16,435 nucleotides of DNA from Gammaproteobacteria bacterium (GTDB taxonomy: Bacteria; Pseudomonadota; Gammaproteobacteria; Granulosicoccales; Granulosicoccaceae), in assembly GCA_019634245.1 (NCBI GenBank), contig JAHQVR010000136.1, forward strand, positions 1-16,435, written 5' to 3'. Positions 6,688 to 13,999 of the stretch are shown piece by piece. The notes below the pieces were generated by a model. The model searched no databases, was not told where the DNA came from, and saw nothing but the letters and a program-made list of their open reading frames with translations. The first letter of the stretch is position 1; each line of letters starts with the position of its first letter. The translations under genes and the position numbers were made by a program.

Positions 6688-7725
6688 ATGACACTAAATG
6701 CTGCTTTTTACACCGGAAATAAATCGTTTTCTATCGAATCGTCTGAGCCTGTTGCTGTCGGCGATGAAGACGTCCAGATCGACGTTGCCTATTGCGGTAT
6801 TTGCGGCACCGACCTACATGTCTACTTAGGGCATATGGATGCGCGAGTGGGTGATCATCGTGTGATTGGTCACGAAATGTCTGGTGTGGTGTCCTCTGTT
6901 GGCTCCAAGGCTAATCATATTAAGCCAGGTCAGAAAGTAGTGGTTCGCCCATTGGATCATTGCGGGGAATGTGCCGCTTGCCAACGCGGTTACCAGCATG
7001 TTTGTCAAAACTTAAATTTTCTCGGATTGGATACTCCCGGCGCGTTCCAACACCACTGGACAGTGCCAGCTCACACAGTCCACGTATTACCCGACTCAAT
7101 GCCACTTGATCTAGCAGCCTTGATCGAACCTACCGCTGTAGCCTGCCACGATGTAAAGCGCGGCAATATCGTCAAGGGTGAAGACGCACTAGTAATCGGT
7201 GGCGGGCCGATAGGCATGTTGGTTGCGATGGTAGCTCAACAAGCGGGCGCCAATGTCACCGTCTCTGAAATCAATCCTCATCGTCTCGCCATGGCTGAGT
7301 CGCTGGGAATGTCAACTATTGATCCATCTAACTCCGATGCGGCTGCAGTACTAATGGAGCAAACCAACGGAAAAGGAATGGATATAGTCTTCGAAGTGTC
7401 AGGGACTCAACCTGGTGTTGACCTAATGACTGCCGTTACTGCTACTCGAGGCAGAATTGTCATGGTGGCCATACACGCGCAAAAGCCAGAAATCGACTTG
7501 TTTCAATTCTTCTGGAAAGAAATCGAAATGCTCGGCGCTCGTGTGTACGAACCTGAAGACTATGATGAAGCCATCCGCTTGATAGCCTCAGAAGCCATAC
7601 CTGCCAAGTCCCTAATCACAGGTGTGCAAGCTCTAGATTCTATTCAAGCTGCCTTTGAAGAACTTACTAAAAACCCAACGTCTATGAAAACGCTAATTCG
7701 ATGTAATCCGGAAGCAGCCGCATGA
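6688..7725 (+). CDS. Zinc-dependent medium-chain alcohol/polyol dehydrogenase
   Basis: 345-aa MDR superfamily enzyme. Catalytic zinc ligands are visible as Cys39 in CGICGTD, His61-Glu62 in GHEMSG and Glu147 in LIEPTAVACH. The structural zinc lobe has four cysteines (Cys92, Cys95, Cys98, Cys106). The Rossmann motif GGGPIG spans residues 171-176, followed by an acidic residue (SEIN), suggesting NAD(H). Overall it resembles threonine, sorbitol, butanediol and hexonate 5-dehydrogenases (RspB/LgoD-like), but the substrate cannot be fixed. Its stop overlaps the start of a KduD-like SDR (ATGA), so the two probably act in one pathway, plausibly successive oxidation or reduction of a sugar acid (inference). 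A 17-bp palindrome lies just upstream. No strong Shine-Dalgarno is seen. Confidence 0.9.
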   Translation: MTLNAAFYTGNKSFSIESSEPVAVGDEDVQIDVAYCGICGTDLHVYLGHMDARVGDHRVIGHEMSGVVSSVGSKANHIKPGQKVVVRPLDHCGECAACQRGYQHVCQNLNFLGLDTPGAFQHHWTVPAHTVHVLPDSMPLDLAALIEPTAVACHDVKRGNIVKGEDALVIGGGPIGMLVAMVAQQAGANVTVSEINPHRLAMAESLGMSTIDPSNSDAAAVLMEQTNGKGMDIVFEVSGTQPGVDLMTAVTATRGRIVMVAIHAQKPEIDLFQFFWKEIEMLGARVYEPEDYDEAIRLIASEAIPAKSLITGVQALDSIQAAFEELTKNPTSMKTLIRCNPEAAA

Positions 7726-8492
7726 GTATTTTCGAAAAATTTGATTTAACGGGAAAGACAGCACTGGTAACTGGCTGCAAGCGCGGAATTGGAAAGGCGA
7801 TGGCCGAAGGGTTAGCTGAAGCAGGTGCCGACATTGTTGGCGTCAGCGCAACGATGCCTAGCTCAGGCAGTGAAGTCGAAAAAAGAATTCAAGCATTGGG
7901 ACGGACATTTACCGGTTACGCTTGCGATTTCAGCAACCGCGAAGCACTAAAATCTACCATTAGCGAATTGCAAAATAAACATCCTGTTATTGATATATTG
8001 GTGAACAACGCCGGAACCATCAAACGAGCGCCGGCGGTTGAGCACGACGATGAACTGTGGGATGAAGTCATCGAAGTCAATTTGTCTGCACAGTTTATAA
8101 TGACTCGGGAAATCGGGCGAGGAATGGTGGAGCGTGGATCTGGCAAAGTGATTTTCACGGCATCACTATTAACCTTTCAAGGTGGCATCACAGTGCCTGG
8201 CTACAGTGCCAGCAAAGGTGGTATTGGACAGCTGACGATGGCCTTTGCGAATGAATGGGCTGCTAAAGGTATAAATGTCAATGCCATAGCGCCAGGTTAC
8301 ATACGGACCGATAATACGCAAGCACTACAAGATAACAAAGAGCGACACGACTCTATCTTGGAGCGAATCCCCGCTGGGCGATGGGGAAACCCAGAAGACT
8401 TTGCTGGCCCTATCGTATTTTTGGCCTCAAACGCTTCGGACTATATGAACGGCGCTATCGTGACTGTTGACGGTGGATGGATGGGTCGTTAG
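7722..8492 (+). CDS. kduD: KduD-like SDR (2-deoxy-D-gluconate 3-dehydrogenase / DKI reductase type)
   Basis: 256-aa classical SDR that closely follows the KduD pattern. The N-terminus is short and ends in a TGxxxGIG motif (residues 17-24); NNAG is at 95-98. SFQGG-like TFQGG follows the catalytic Ser148, and Tyr161 and Lys165 lie in GYSASKGG. The end is diagnostic: NEWAAKGINVNAIAPGY, RIPAGRWG, GPIVFLAS and a terminal VDGGWMGR. KduD interconverts 2,5-diketo-3-deoxygluconate and 2-keto-3-deoxygluconate in uronate breakdown, and some homologues oxidise 2-deoxygluconate or related aldonates. No kduI, lyase or transporter is nearby, so the exact substrate is uncertain. The four-base overlap with the zinc dehydrogenase indicates an operon. 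It ends 28 bp before the convergent molybdoenzyme gene. Confidence 0.82.
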   Translation: MSIFEKFDLTGKTALVTGCKRGIGKAMAEGLAEAGADIVGVSATMPSSGSEVEKRIQALGRTFTGYACDFSNREALKSTISELQNKHPVIDILVNNAGTIKRAPAVEHDDELWDEVIEVNLSAQFIMTREIGRGMVERGSGKVIFTASLLTFQGGITVPGYSASKGGIGQLTMAFANEWAAKGINVNAIAPGYIRTDNTQALQDNKERHDSILERIPAGRWGNPEDFAGPIVFLASNASDYMNGAIVTVDGGWMGR

Positions 8493-8520
8493 CCATCAGT
8501 TCCCCGAGCCTCGCTATAAG

Positions 8521-9633
8521 CTAAGTGCACCAAACCTCTACCGCATGGGTAGCGTTGTTGCAAAAGCCCCTGGCATTCCAAGGCGCTTGCTCCGGTTGCA
8601 CATTGCCTTCTGCATCCGTAGCTCGACATTCGATGATGTGCTTGCCCGGTGATGGTTGCCAATCAATACTCCAAGGCGTCCATGCGTATTTCCCCAGACG
8701 CTCGCCCAACTCTGCATCTCGCCATTGATGATTGTCACAAAATTCAACTCGCGCAATGGGTACGCCAGAACCCGACCATGCTTTACCGACAACCGTATGT
8801 GCACCGGAGTCAATCAGTCGCCTCGCTGATAACCATTCCGGTATTCCCGGTGGGGCCATTAGTGCTCGTACTTGCATCGTGCTCACCGGTTCAATCGGAT
8901 TTCCTTGTTCATCACGAATCATATAAGCCTGCTGCTGATGTCCATCAAAAGTATGATCGATCAACTCGATGCGATTCAGCCATTTGACATTCCCCATCCC
9001 GTACCAACCCGGCACTACGAGTCGTAGTGGAAATCCGTGCTGAGGGAGCAAAGGTTGGTGGTTCATAGCCCACACTAAAAGCGCATCACTCTTCCATACG
9101 TCAGCCAAGGGCATTCCGCGACCATAGTAATGCCGCTCACCGGATGCCACCCCTTCATCGGCGCCGTAGAACACGACATCCTGCACAGTGTCCTCTACAC
9201 CGCACAAGTCCAACACTGCTTGTAAAGAGGTGCCTGTCCAGTAAGCGGTTCCTACGGCTTCAACAAACCAGGGTTGGGAAGGCCAACGTGGCAACATACC
9301 AGCCCGTCCGTTGCCGGCACACTCAAAAGTGACAGGCAGAGTTTTTGATGGTAGCTGCTTAATCTCACTCAACGATAGGGTCACAGGTTTATTTACCAAA
9401 CCCGATATTTCTAACTCCCAAGCGTCTGCGTGCTGATCTGCAATCAGTGGTACATCAAAATGATTCAGTAAATAGTGCGCACCCACAGGAGTAATGTCCA
9501 GAGACAAGGTTTCGGCTAACGTTCCACAGTTGCGATTGGCCAGCTGCACCTCATTCTTCTGAAACGCGTCACCCTGTTTCCAGTCGGTAGGCTCTCTGTT
9601 TTCAATTTTTAGAATTGGGTTTTCTTCGCTCAT
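8521..9633 (-). CDS. Sulfite oxidase family molybdopterin-dependent oxidoreductase
   Basis: 370-aa protein with the sulfite oxidase fold. The molybdenum-ligating cysteine is Cys105 in TFECAGNGR. The Moco-binding region continues through YYGRGMPL, LLPQHGFPLRLVVPGWYGMGNVKWL and the HxxQQAY-type segment. The C-terminal ~110 residues are the Mo-co dimerisation (immunoglobulin-like) domain. Unlike SoxC, SorA or MsrP (YedY), it has no Tat or other signal peptide, so it should be cytoplasmic. It has no haem domain. It probably oxidises sulfite or another small sulfur or nitrogen compound, but the electron acceptor is not encoded here. It lies 16 bp downstream of an SDR on the same strand and is presumably its operon partner. 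A rhodanese gene diverges from the same promoter region, which hints at a shared sulfur theme (inference). Confidence 0.9.
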   Translation of the reverse strand: MSEENPILKIENREPTDWKQGDAFQKNEVQLANRNCGTLAETLSLDITPVGAHYLLNHFDVPLIADQHADAWELEISGLVNKPVTLSLSEIKQLPSKTLPVTFECAGNGRAGMLPRWPSQPWFVEAVGTAYWTGTSLQAVLDLCGVEDTVQDVVFYGADEGVASGERHYYGRGMPLADVWKSDALLVWAMNHQPLLPQHGFPLRLVVPGWYGMGNVKWLNRIELIDHTFDGHQQQAYMIRDEQGNPIEPVSTMQVRALMAPPGIPEWLSARRLIDSGAHTVVGKAWSGSGVPIARVEFCDNHQWRDAELGERLGKYAWTPWSIDWQPSPGKHIIECRATDAEGNVQPEQAPWNARGFCNNATHAVEVWCT

Positions 9634-9649
9634 TGTTACTGCTCAAGTA

Positions 9650-10411
9650 CTAACAGGTGTAGTTCATACCTAGTCGTCCACCATCCACATAAATGGTTTC
9701 TCCTGTGATGTAGCTGGCCTTGTCGCTGGTTAAGAAAGCGACGACATTACCGATTTCCTTTGCCTCCCCAACTCTTCCTAAGGGCGTTCTGGAAAGCACC
9801 CGCTTCATGGCGTCAGGGCTCGCATTTACACCAGCCATCATTTCAGTATCTATAGACCCAGGCCCAACGGCATTCACCCGGATTCCATGTGGTGCTAGGG
9901 CCAGAGAGGTGGATTTTGTCAGCTGCATGACACCACCTTTTGAAGAACAGTATGCTGCGATTGACTCAATCGCCACCTGTGCATTTATGGAGGACATATT
10001 AACGATGCTGCCTTGGATTTTATTCTCAACCATCGTTTTAGCGGCGCGCTGAGACGCGATAAAATAACCGACTAGATTGACATCGATGACCTGTCGGAAC
10101 TGCTCTTCTGTGGTTTCAAAAAAATCGCCGGGCAATGCAATGCCGGCATTGTTGACTAAAATGGACACGGGGCCATGATCTTTCTCAATGGCATCGAAAA
10201 GGGTATTTATCTGATCACCCTTGCTCATATCGCAAGTGTAGGCAACCGCTTCACCACCTAGTTTATCAGCAGCACTCTGGACCCCCGTTTCATTGATATC
10301 GCAGAGCACAATTTTGGCTCCAGTTTCTTGTAGGGCTTCTGCGCAAGCGAAACCGATGCCTTGAGCACCGCCTGTTACTAGAGCAATTGGCTGATTTGAC
10401 ATTGTTAGCAT
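9650..10411 (-). CDS. SDR family NAD(P)-dependent oxidoreductase (FabG/glucose dehydrogenase-like)
   Basis: 253-aa classical SDR. Motifs are TGGAQGIG (residues 13-20), Asp38 at the end of the second strand (CDIN, favouring NAD(H)), NNAG (87-90), the catalytic Ser in NMSSINAQ (140-141), YCSSKGG with Tyr154 and Lys158, and the late motifs NAVGPG and ITGETIYVDGG. It ends in GRLGMNYTC. The substrate is not predictable from these motifs. Two starts are possible: ATG at 10411, with GTGAG a few bases upstream, or ATG at 10402. The second gives the more usual N-terminus (MSNQPIALVTGG) but leaves the purine stretch far away. It is followed 16 bp later by the molybdoenzyme gene and diverges from the rhodanese gene. 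Confidence 0.88.
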   Translation of the reverse strand: MLTMSNQPIALVTGGAQGIGFACAEALQETGAKIVLCDINETGVQSAADKLGGEAVAYTCDMSKGDQINTLFDAIEKDHGPVSILVNNAGIALPGDFFETTEEQFRQVIDVNLVGYFIASQRAAKTMVENKIQGSIVNMSSINAQVAIESIAAYCSSKGGVMQLTKSTSLALAPHGIRVNAVGPGSIDTEMMAGVNASPDAMKRVLSRTPLGRVGEAKEIGNVVAFLTSDKASYITGETIYVDGGRLGMNYTC

Positions 10412-10548
10412 TTTCTCACTGTGTGGGTATTGTGGGTGTGGCTGTAGAGTTTAATTTATACCGATAAGTTACAGGATTGAGCTTGAACGAGTTCTGTTAT
10501 TAGGTCAATATACAACGCAAATCACTTAGGTTGAATTGAGTCTGCACG
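10412..10548. other. Divergent promoter region between SDR/molybdoenzyme operon and rhodanese
   Basis: 137 bp. A TATAAAT box lies on the - strand (10460-10454), suited to transcription of the SDR operon, but no good -35 is found at the right distance. No palindromic operator stands out. Confidence 0.35.
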
Positions 10549-10935
10549 ATGAAAAAACTAAAAACCACCGCCGCTAAAATGGTCGAAGAAGCTACCACCA
10601 GAATCGAAGAGATTGAGGTAAGTGATGCCATGGCGATGGTTGAGGACGATCAAGTCGTATTAGTGGATATTCGAGATGTTCGAGAGCGTCAAAGGACGGG
10701 GTATATCCCAGGAAGTTTTCATGCGCCCAGAGGCATGTTGGAATTCTGGGTTGATCCTGAGAGCCCTTATCACAAGGACATTTTTTCAGAAGACAAGAAA
10801 TTCGTTTTTTATTGTGCCTCCGGCTGGCGTTCAGCACTTACAACCGACACGCTCAACCAAATGGGATTTGAATCCGCTCACCTAAAAGGTGGCTTCACTG
10901 CCTGGGAAAAAGCCTCCGCCCCCATCGAAAAATAA
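10549..10935 (+). CDS. Rhodanese-like domain protein (single domain)
   Basis: 128-aa single-domain rhodanese with a ~24-residue charged helical N-terminal extension. Signature features are VLVDIRDVRER (residues 37-47), the conserved GYIPGSFHAPRG segment and the active-site loop CASGWRS, with the persulfide-forming Cys89. The C-terminal motif is LKGGFTAWEKA. Such proteins carry sulfane sulfur as a cysteine persulfide and act in thiosulfate/persulfide transfer or detoxification. There is no signal peptide or transmembrane helix, so it is cytoplasmic. It is a monocistronic gene, and its stop codon lies 5 bp before an inverted-repeat arm (GGGTCGGACC). Its divergence from the sulfite-oxidase operon could mean shared sulfur chemistry, but that is only suggestive. 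Confidence 0.9.
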   Translation: MKKLKTTAAKMVEEATTRIEEIEVSDAMAMVEDDQVVLVDIRDVRERQRTGYIPGSFHAPRGMLEFWVDPESPYHKDIFSEDKKFVFYCASGWRSALTTDTLNQMGFESAHLKGGFTAWEKASAPIEK

Positions 10936-10940
10936 CCCTG

Positions 10941-11234
10941 GGGTCGGACCAAGAAAACCGGTTGATTTTAAAGAAAAATTGCTGCTTTTCGGCTCGAAAA
11001 TACCTCTTAATCACACCTTTTGGGCAGAAAAAACAACTCTTTAAATTTCCACATCTGAATCGCTATCAATCTTTTATCACCAGAGAAGGCGCTGCAGTGC
11101 TTGGGCGACTTCCTGGCATTTACCTTCCTACTAAACCGACCTAAACAGCAGCAAAAACAGTTGATTAAGGTTCTTCTTCAGCCCTACAAAGGGTTTTTAT
11201 TTAGTCAATTCAAACATATAGCTAGGTCCGACCC
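10941..11234. repeat. ~290-bp segment bracketed by inverted GGGTCGGACC copies
   Basis: GGGTCGGACC at 10941-10950 is repeated in exact inverse at 11225-11234 (GGTCCGACCC). Each copy sits at the 3' end of one of two convergent genes: 5 bp after the rhodanese stop, and inside the last codons of paaK (Lys-Gly-Arg-Thr-stop). The interior is AT-rich. It contains a short perfect hairpin TTTTCG-GCT-CGAAAA (10986-11000) and two open but unsupported frames: 10962-11144, and 11059-11250 in another frame. No transposase is present. The arms resemble the short GGGGTC(A/G)GACC-type inverted repeats seen near REP-associated tyrosine transposases, so a MITE- or REP-like element or the scar of one is plausible (inference). 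Confidence 0.5.
11180..11200 (+). terminator. Weak candidate terminator, + strand
   Basis: AGCCCT (11180-11185) pairs with AGGGTT (11190-11195) around ACAA, a six-pair stem with one G-U, followed by TTTATTT. It is short and ~245 bp past the rhodanese stop, so a role in ending that transcript is only possible. Confidence 0.3.
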
Positions 11235-12535
11235 TTTCGGTTGTCGATGATGCGCACGGCTTTGCCTTGGCTGCGAGCGACACCGCCCACGGGTTTGATC
11301 TGAACGTCAGTAGTGACACCTACAGTGTCTTTGATTCGCTTGGCCAGTTCTGCTCTACAAACGGATTGCGCCTGATCACTCATCGCGCTATCCGCCGCTT
11401 CGACATGCACAATCATTTCATCCAACCGGCTTTCTCGGATGAGCTCTAGTTGGAAATGCGGAGCTAAGCCATCCACCTTCATCAATTGTTCTTCTATTTG
11501 CGTTGGAAAAACGTTGACCCCTCGAAGAATAATCATGTCGTCACTGCGCCCGGTTATCTTTTCCATTCGACGCATCGACCTAGCTGTACCTGGCAGCAAA
11601 CGCGTAAGATCACGCGTTCGATATCGTATGATGGGAAACGCCTCTTTCGTTAAAGATGTGAACACCAACTCTCCAGGTTCGCCATCGGGCAGCACCTCAC
11701 CCGTATTCGAATCGATCACCTCAGGATAAAAGTGATCTTCCCAGATCGTCGGGCCGTCTTTCGTTTCAACACATTCATTCGCCACACCAGGACCGATCAC
11801 CTCGGAAAGACCATAAATATCAACTGCGTGCATATCGAACGCAGATTCGATCTCCTCTCGCATCGCATTCGTCCAAGGTTCTGCGCCAAATATTCCAACC
11901 GATAGTGGACTCTGTTGTGGATCAAGCCCTAGCGAATGATACGCATCAAGAATCGACAGAGCATAAGAAGGCGTCACCATAATCGTACTGGCTTGAAAAT
12001 CTTCGATCAGTTTAACCTGCCGTTCTGTCATACCCCCAGAAACAGGAACCACCGTGCACCCTAGTTTTTCAGCCCCGTAGTGTGCACCCAACCCACCGGT
12101 AAATAACCCATAGCCGTAAGAAACGTGCACAACATCGCCTGGTCGAGTACCCGATGCCCGCATCGAGCGCGCGACTACTTCACTCCAGGTTTCAATATCC
12201 TTTTGTGTATATCCAACAACGGTCGGAGAGCCTGTGGTTCCTGAAGAGGCGTGTATTCGCACCACCTCTTCACGAGGCACCGCAAACATTCCAAACGGAT
12301 AGTTGTCGCGTAAATCTGATTTTACGGTGAACGGAAACTTACTTAAGTCTTCCAGTGATTGGCAATCATCTGGATGTACCCCAACGGCATCGAAACTTTT
12401 TTTATAATGCGGAACATTCTGATAAGCGTGTGACAAAGACCACTTCATACGGTCCAACTGAACAGCCGCAATCTCATCACGAGACGCTATTTCAATCGGA
12501 TCCAGGCTGGATTTTTCCGGTGTCAGATCTTTCAC
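11222..12535 (-). CDS. paaK: Phenylacetate-CoA ligase
   Basis: 437-aa adenylate-forming enzyme that activates phenylacetate with ATP and CoA to phenylacetyl-CoA, the first step of the aerobic paa pathway. The nucleotide-binding loop ASSGTTGSP starts at residue 96. Further motifs are YGYGLFTGGLG, the FGAEPW segment, YGLSEVIGPG, ITGRSDDMIILRGVNVFP and the catalytic C-terminal Lys425 in SQGKAVRI. The length is as expected for PaaK. The start is GTG at 12535, supported by AAGGA five bases upstream. The last four residues (KGRT) and the stop fall in an inverted-repeat arm shared with the end of the rhodanese gene, so the tail may have been re-made by an inserted element. It is transcribed away from paaJ, unlike operons where paaK is the last gene. 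Confidence 0.96.
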   Translation of the reverse strand: MKDLTPEKSSLDPIEIASRDEIAAVQLDRMKWSLSHAYQNVPHYKKSFDAVGVHPDDCQSLEDLSKFPFTVKSDLRDNYPFGMFAVPREEVVRIHASSGTTGSPTVVGYTQKDIETWSEVVARSMRASGTRPGDVVHVSYGYGLFTGGLGAHYGAEKLGCTVVPVSGGMTERQVKLIEDFQASTIMVTPSYALSILDAYHSLGLDPQQSPLSVGIFGAEPWTNAMREEIESAFDMHAVDIYGLSEVIGPGVANECVETKDGPTIWEDHFYPEVIDSNTGEVLPDGEPGELVFTSLTKEAFPIIRYRTRDLTRLLPGTARSMRRMEKITGRSDDMIILRGVNVFPTQIEEQLMKVDGLAPHFQLELIRESRLDEMIVHVEAADSAMSDQAQSVCRAELAKRIKDTVGVTTDVQIKPVGGVARSQGKAVRIIDNRKGRT

Positions 12536-12668
12536 GTCATTCCTTATGGCTCTCGGCTTCTCGGATTATGTTTCTCTGCAGAGCCAATTACAGGATCACG
12601 AACTGTACTTTGACATTCAGCCCAATTCAACATCGTGGCCTAGGCACGCTTCTATAGAGAACACCTGA

Positions 12669-12696
12669 TTGACAAAAACATGTTACAGAATATTTT
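12669..12696 (+). promoter_or_regulatory. Candidate sigma70 promoter of the paaJABCD operon
   Basis: TTGACA at 12669-12674, a 16-bp spacer and TATTTT at 12691-12696, in the 267-bp paaK-paaJ gap. The predicted transcription start (about 12703) would leave a leader of ~100 nt. Thiolase translation then begins at 12803 behind TAAGGAG (12785-12791). Confidence 0.5.
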
Positions 12697-12700
12697 TTTT

Positions 12701-12712
12701 CAAATATATTTG
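12701..12712. promoter_or_regulatory. 12-bp palindrome CAAATATATTTG overlapping the paaJ transcription start
   Basis: Perfect 12-bp dyad four bases after the -10 box, where a bound repressor would block the operon. Phenylacetate operons are typically controlled by PaaX (GntR-like) or PaaR (TetR-like). This AT-rich site does not look like the GC-rich PaaR palindrome I know, so the regulator is unidentified. AT-rich palindromes of this size also occur by chance. Confidence 0.4.
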
Positions 12713-12802
12713 TAGCATATTATGGCAATGAGCGTTAACATGGCTGAATCGGACTAGCATCTCGAATTTTGCCTCTAACGGAACTAAGGAGCTCCAGACG
12801 GT

Positions 12803-13999
12803 ATGACTGCCTATATTTTGGATGGCGTGAGAACACCCATTGGTCGCTACGGCGGAGCACTCTCGGCAATGCGAACTGATGACCTTGCTGCTGTGCCCCT
12901 CAGAGCTCTAGTAGATCGAAACCCAGACATCGACTGGAAACAGCTAGATGATGTGATTTTGGGTTGTGCCAACCAAGCCGGTGAGGACAATCGGAATGTC
13001 GCCAGAATGGCCAGCCTGCTTGCTGAGTTGCCCATCGAAGTCCCCGGCATCACTGTCAACAGACTCTGTGCTTCGAGCATGGATAGCGTCGGTATAGCGG
13101 CTAGGGGCATACGCGCCGGAGATTATCAATTGGCTGTCGCAGGCGGTGTTGAAAGCATGAGCCGGGCACCCTTTGTCATGCCCAAAGCCACCAGCGCGTT
13201 TTCACGGGTCAACACTGTTTATGACACTACCATTGGCTGGCGTTTTGTGAATAAACAGTTGAAAGAACGGCACGGTATTGATTCCATGCCAGAAACCGCT
13301 GATAACGTTGCCGAGCAATTCAATATAAGTCGAAGTGATCAAGACGCTTTCGCGTTGCAAAGCCAACAGCGCTATGCAAAAGCACTTGAAAATAATTTGT
13401 TCAACGATGAACTGGTTGCAGTATCAATACCCACTAAAAAGGGCCAACCGATTCAGTTCAACAAGGACGAACACCCACGTATTGATACTAATTTAGAAAA
13501 ATTAACCACGTTAAAAGGAATCAATGGTAACGACAAAACTGTAACGGCTGGAAACGCCTCCGGGGTAAATGATGGATCTGCTGCGATGGTTCTGGCCAAT
13601 GAATCCTTAGCTAAAAATCACTCGCCAATAGCACGAGTTGTCGCAATGGCAGCAGCAGGCGTTGAACCGAAAATCATGGGCATGGGTCCTGTTCCTGCGA
13701 CAAACAAAGTTCTCGGATTGGCAAATCTGAAAATCTCGGACATGGATATCATTGAAATTAACGAAGCATTTGCCAGCCAGTGTTTAGCGTGCATGCAACT
13801 GCTTGGTCTACCTTACGATGCTGCTCACGTAAACGCCAATGGCGGTGCTATAGCCCTTGGTCATCCATTAGGAATGAGCGGCTCACGCTTAGTACTCAGC
13901 GCAGCGTACCAGCTTAAACGCACAGGTGGCAGATTTGCACTGTGCACTATGTGTGTGGGCGTCGGTCAGGGTGTTGCATTGATTTTGGAAAGCGCTTAA
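12803..13999 (+). CDS. paaJ: 3-oxoadipyl-CoA/3-oxo-5,6-dehydrosuberyl-CoA thiolase
   Basis: 398-aa thiolase. The acyl-accepting Cys89 is in NRLCASSMDS; the other active-site residues are His354 in GGAIALGHPLGMSG and Cys384 in CTMCVGVGQG. NEAFASQ (near residue 322) is also present. In the phenylacetate pathway PaaJ cleaves 3-oxo-5,6-dehydrosuberyl-CoA and later 3-oxoadipyl-CoA to succinyl-CoA and acetyl-CoA. The same fold serves as PcaF in the beta-ketoadipate pathway; the location directly upstream of paaABC favours PaaJ. The start is supported by TAAGGAG 11 nt upstream. Being first in the operon is a rearrangement relative to E. coli, where paaJ is near the distal end. Its TAA stop overlaps the ATG of the next small ORF as TAATG. 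Confidence 0.92.
   Translation: MTAYILDGVRTPIGRYGGALSAMRTDDLAAVPLRALVDRNPDIDWKQLDDVILGCANQAGEDNRNVARMASLLAELPIEVPGITVNRLCASSMDSVGIAARGIRAGDYQLAVAGGVESMSRAPFVMPKATSAFSRVNTVYDTTIGWRFVNKQLKERHGIDSMPETADNVAEQFNISRSDQDAFALQSQQRYAKALENNLFNDELVAVSIPTKKGQPIQFNKDEHPRIDTNLEKLTTLKGINGNDKTVTAGNASGVNDGSAAMVLANESLAKNHSPIARVVAMAAAGVEPKIMGMGPVPATNKVLGLANLKISDMDIIEINEAFASQCLACMQLLGLPYDAAHVNANGGAIALGHPLGMSGSRLVLSAAYQLKRTGGRFALCTMCVGVGQGVALILESA

Noticed and set aside
10986..11000. Hairpin TTTTCG-GCT-CGAAAA as a rhodanese terminator
   Set aside because: The stem is short and AT-rich and is not followed by a T-run.
10962..11144. 60-codon + strand ORF after the rhodanese
   Set aside because: It lies in the AT-rich inverted-repeat segment without a ribosome site or family resemblance, and a competing frame overlaps it.
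12722..12757. 11-codon ORF (MAMSVNMAESD) in the paaJ leader as an attenuator peptide
   Set aside because: It has no Shine-Dalgarno, no run of regulatory codons and no terminator hairpin following; it is likely chance.
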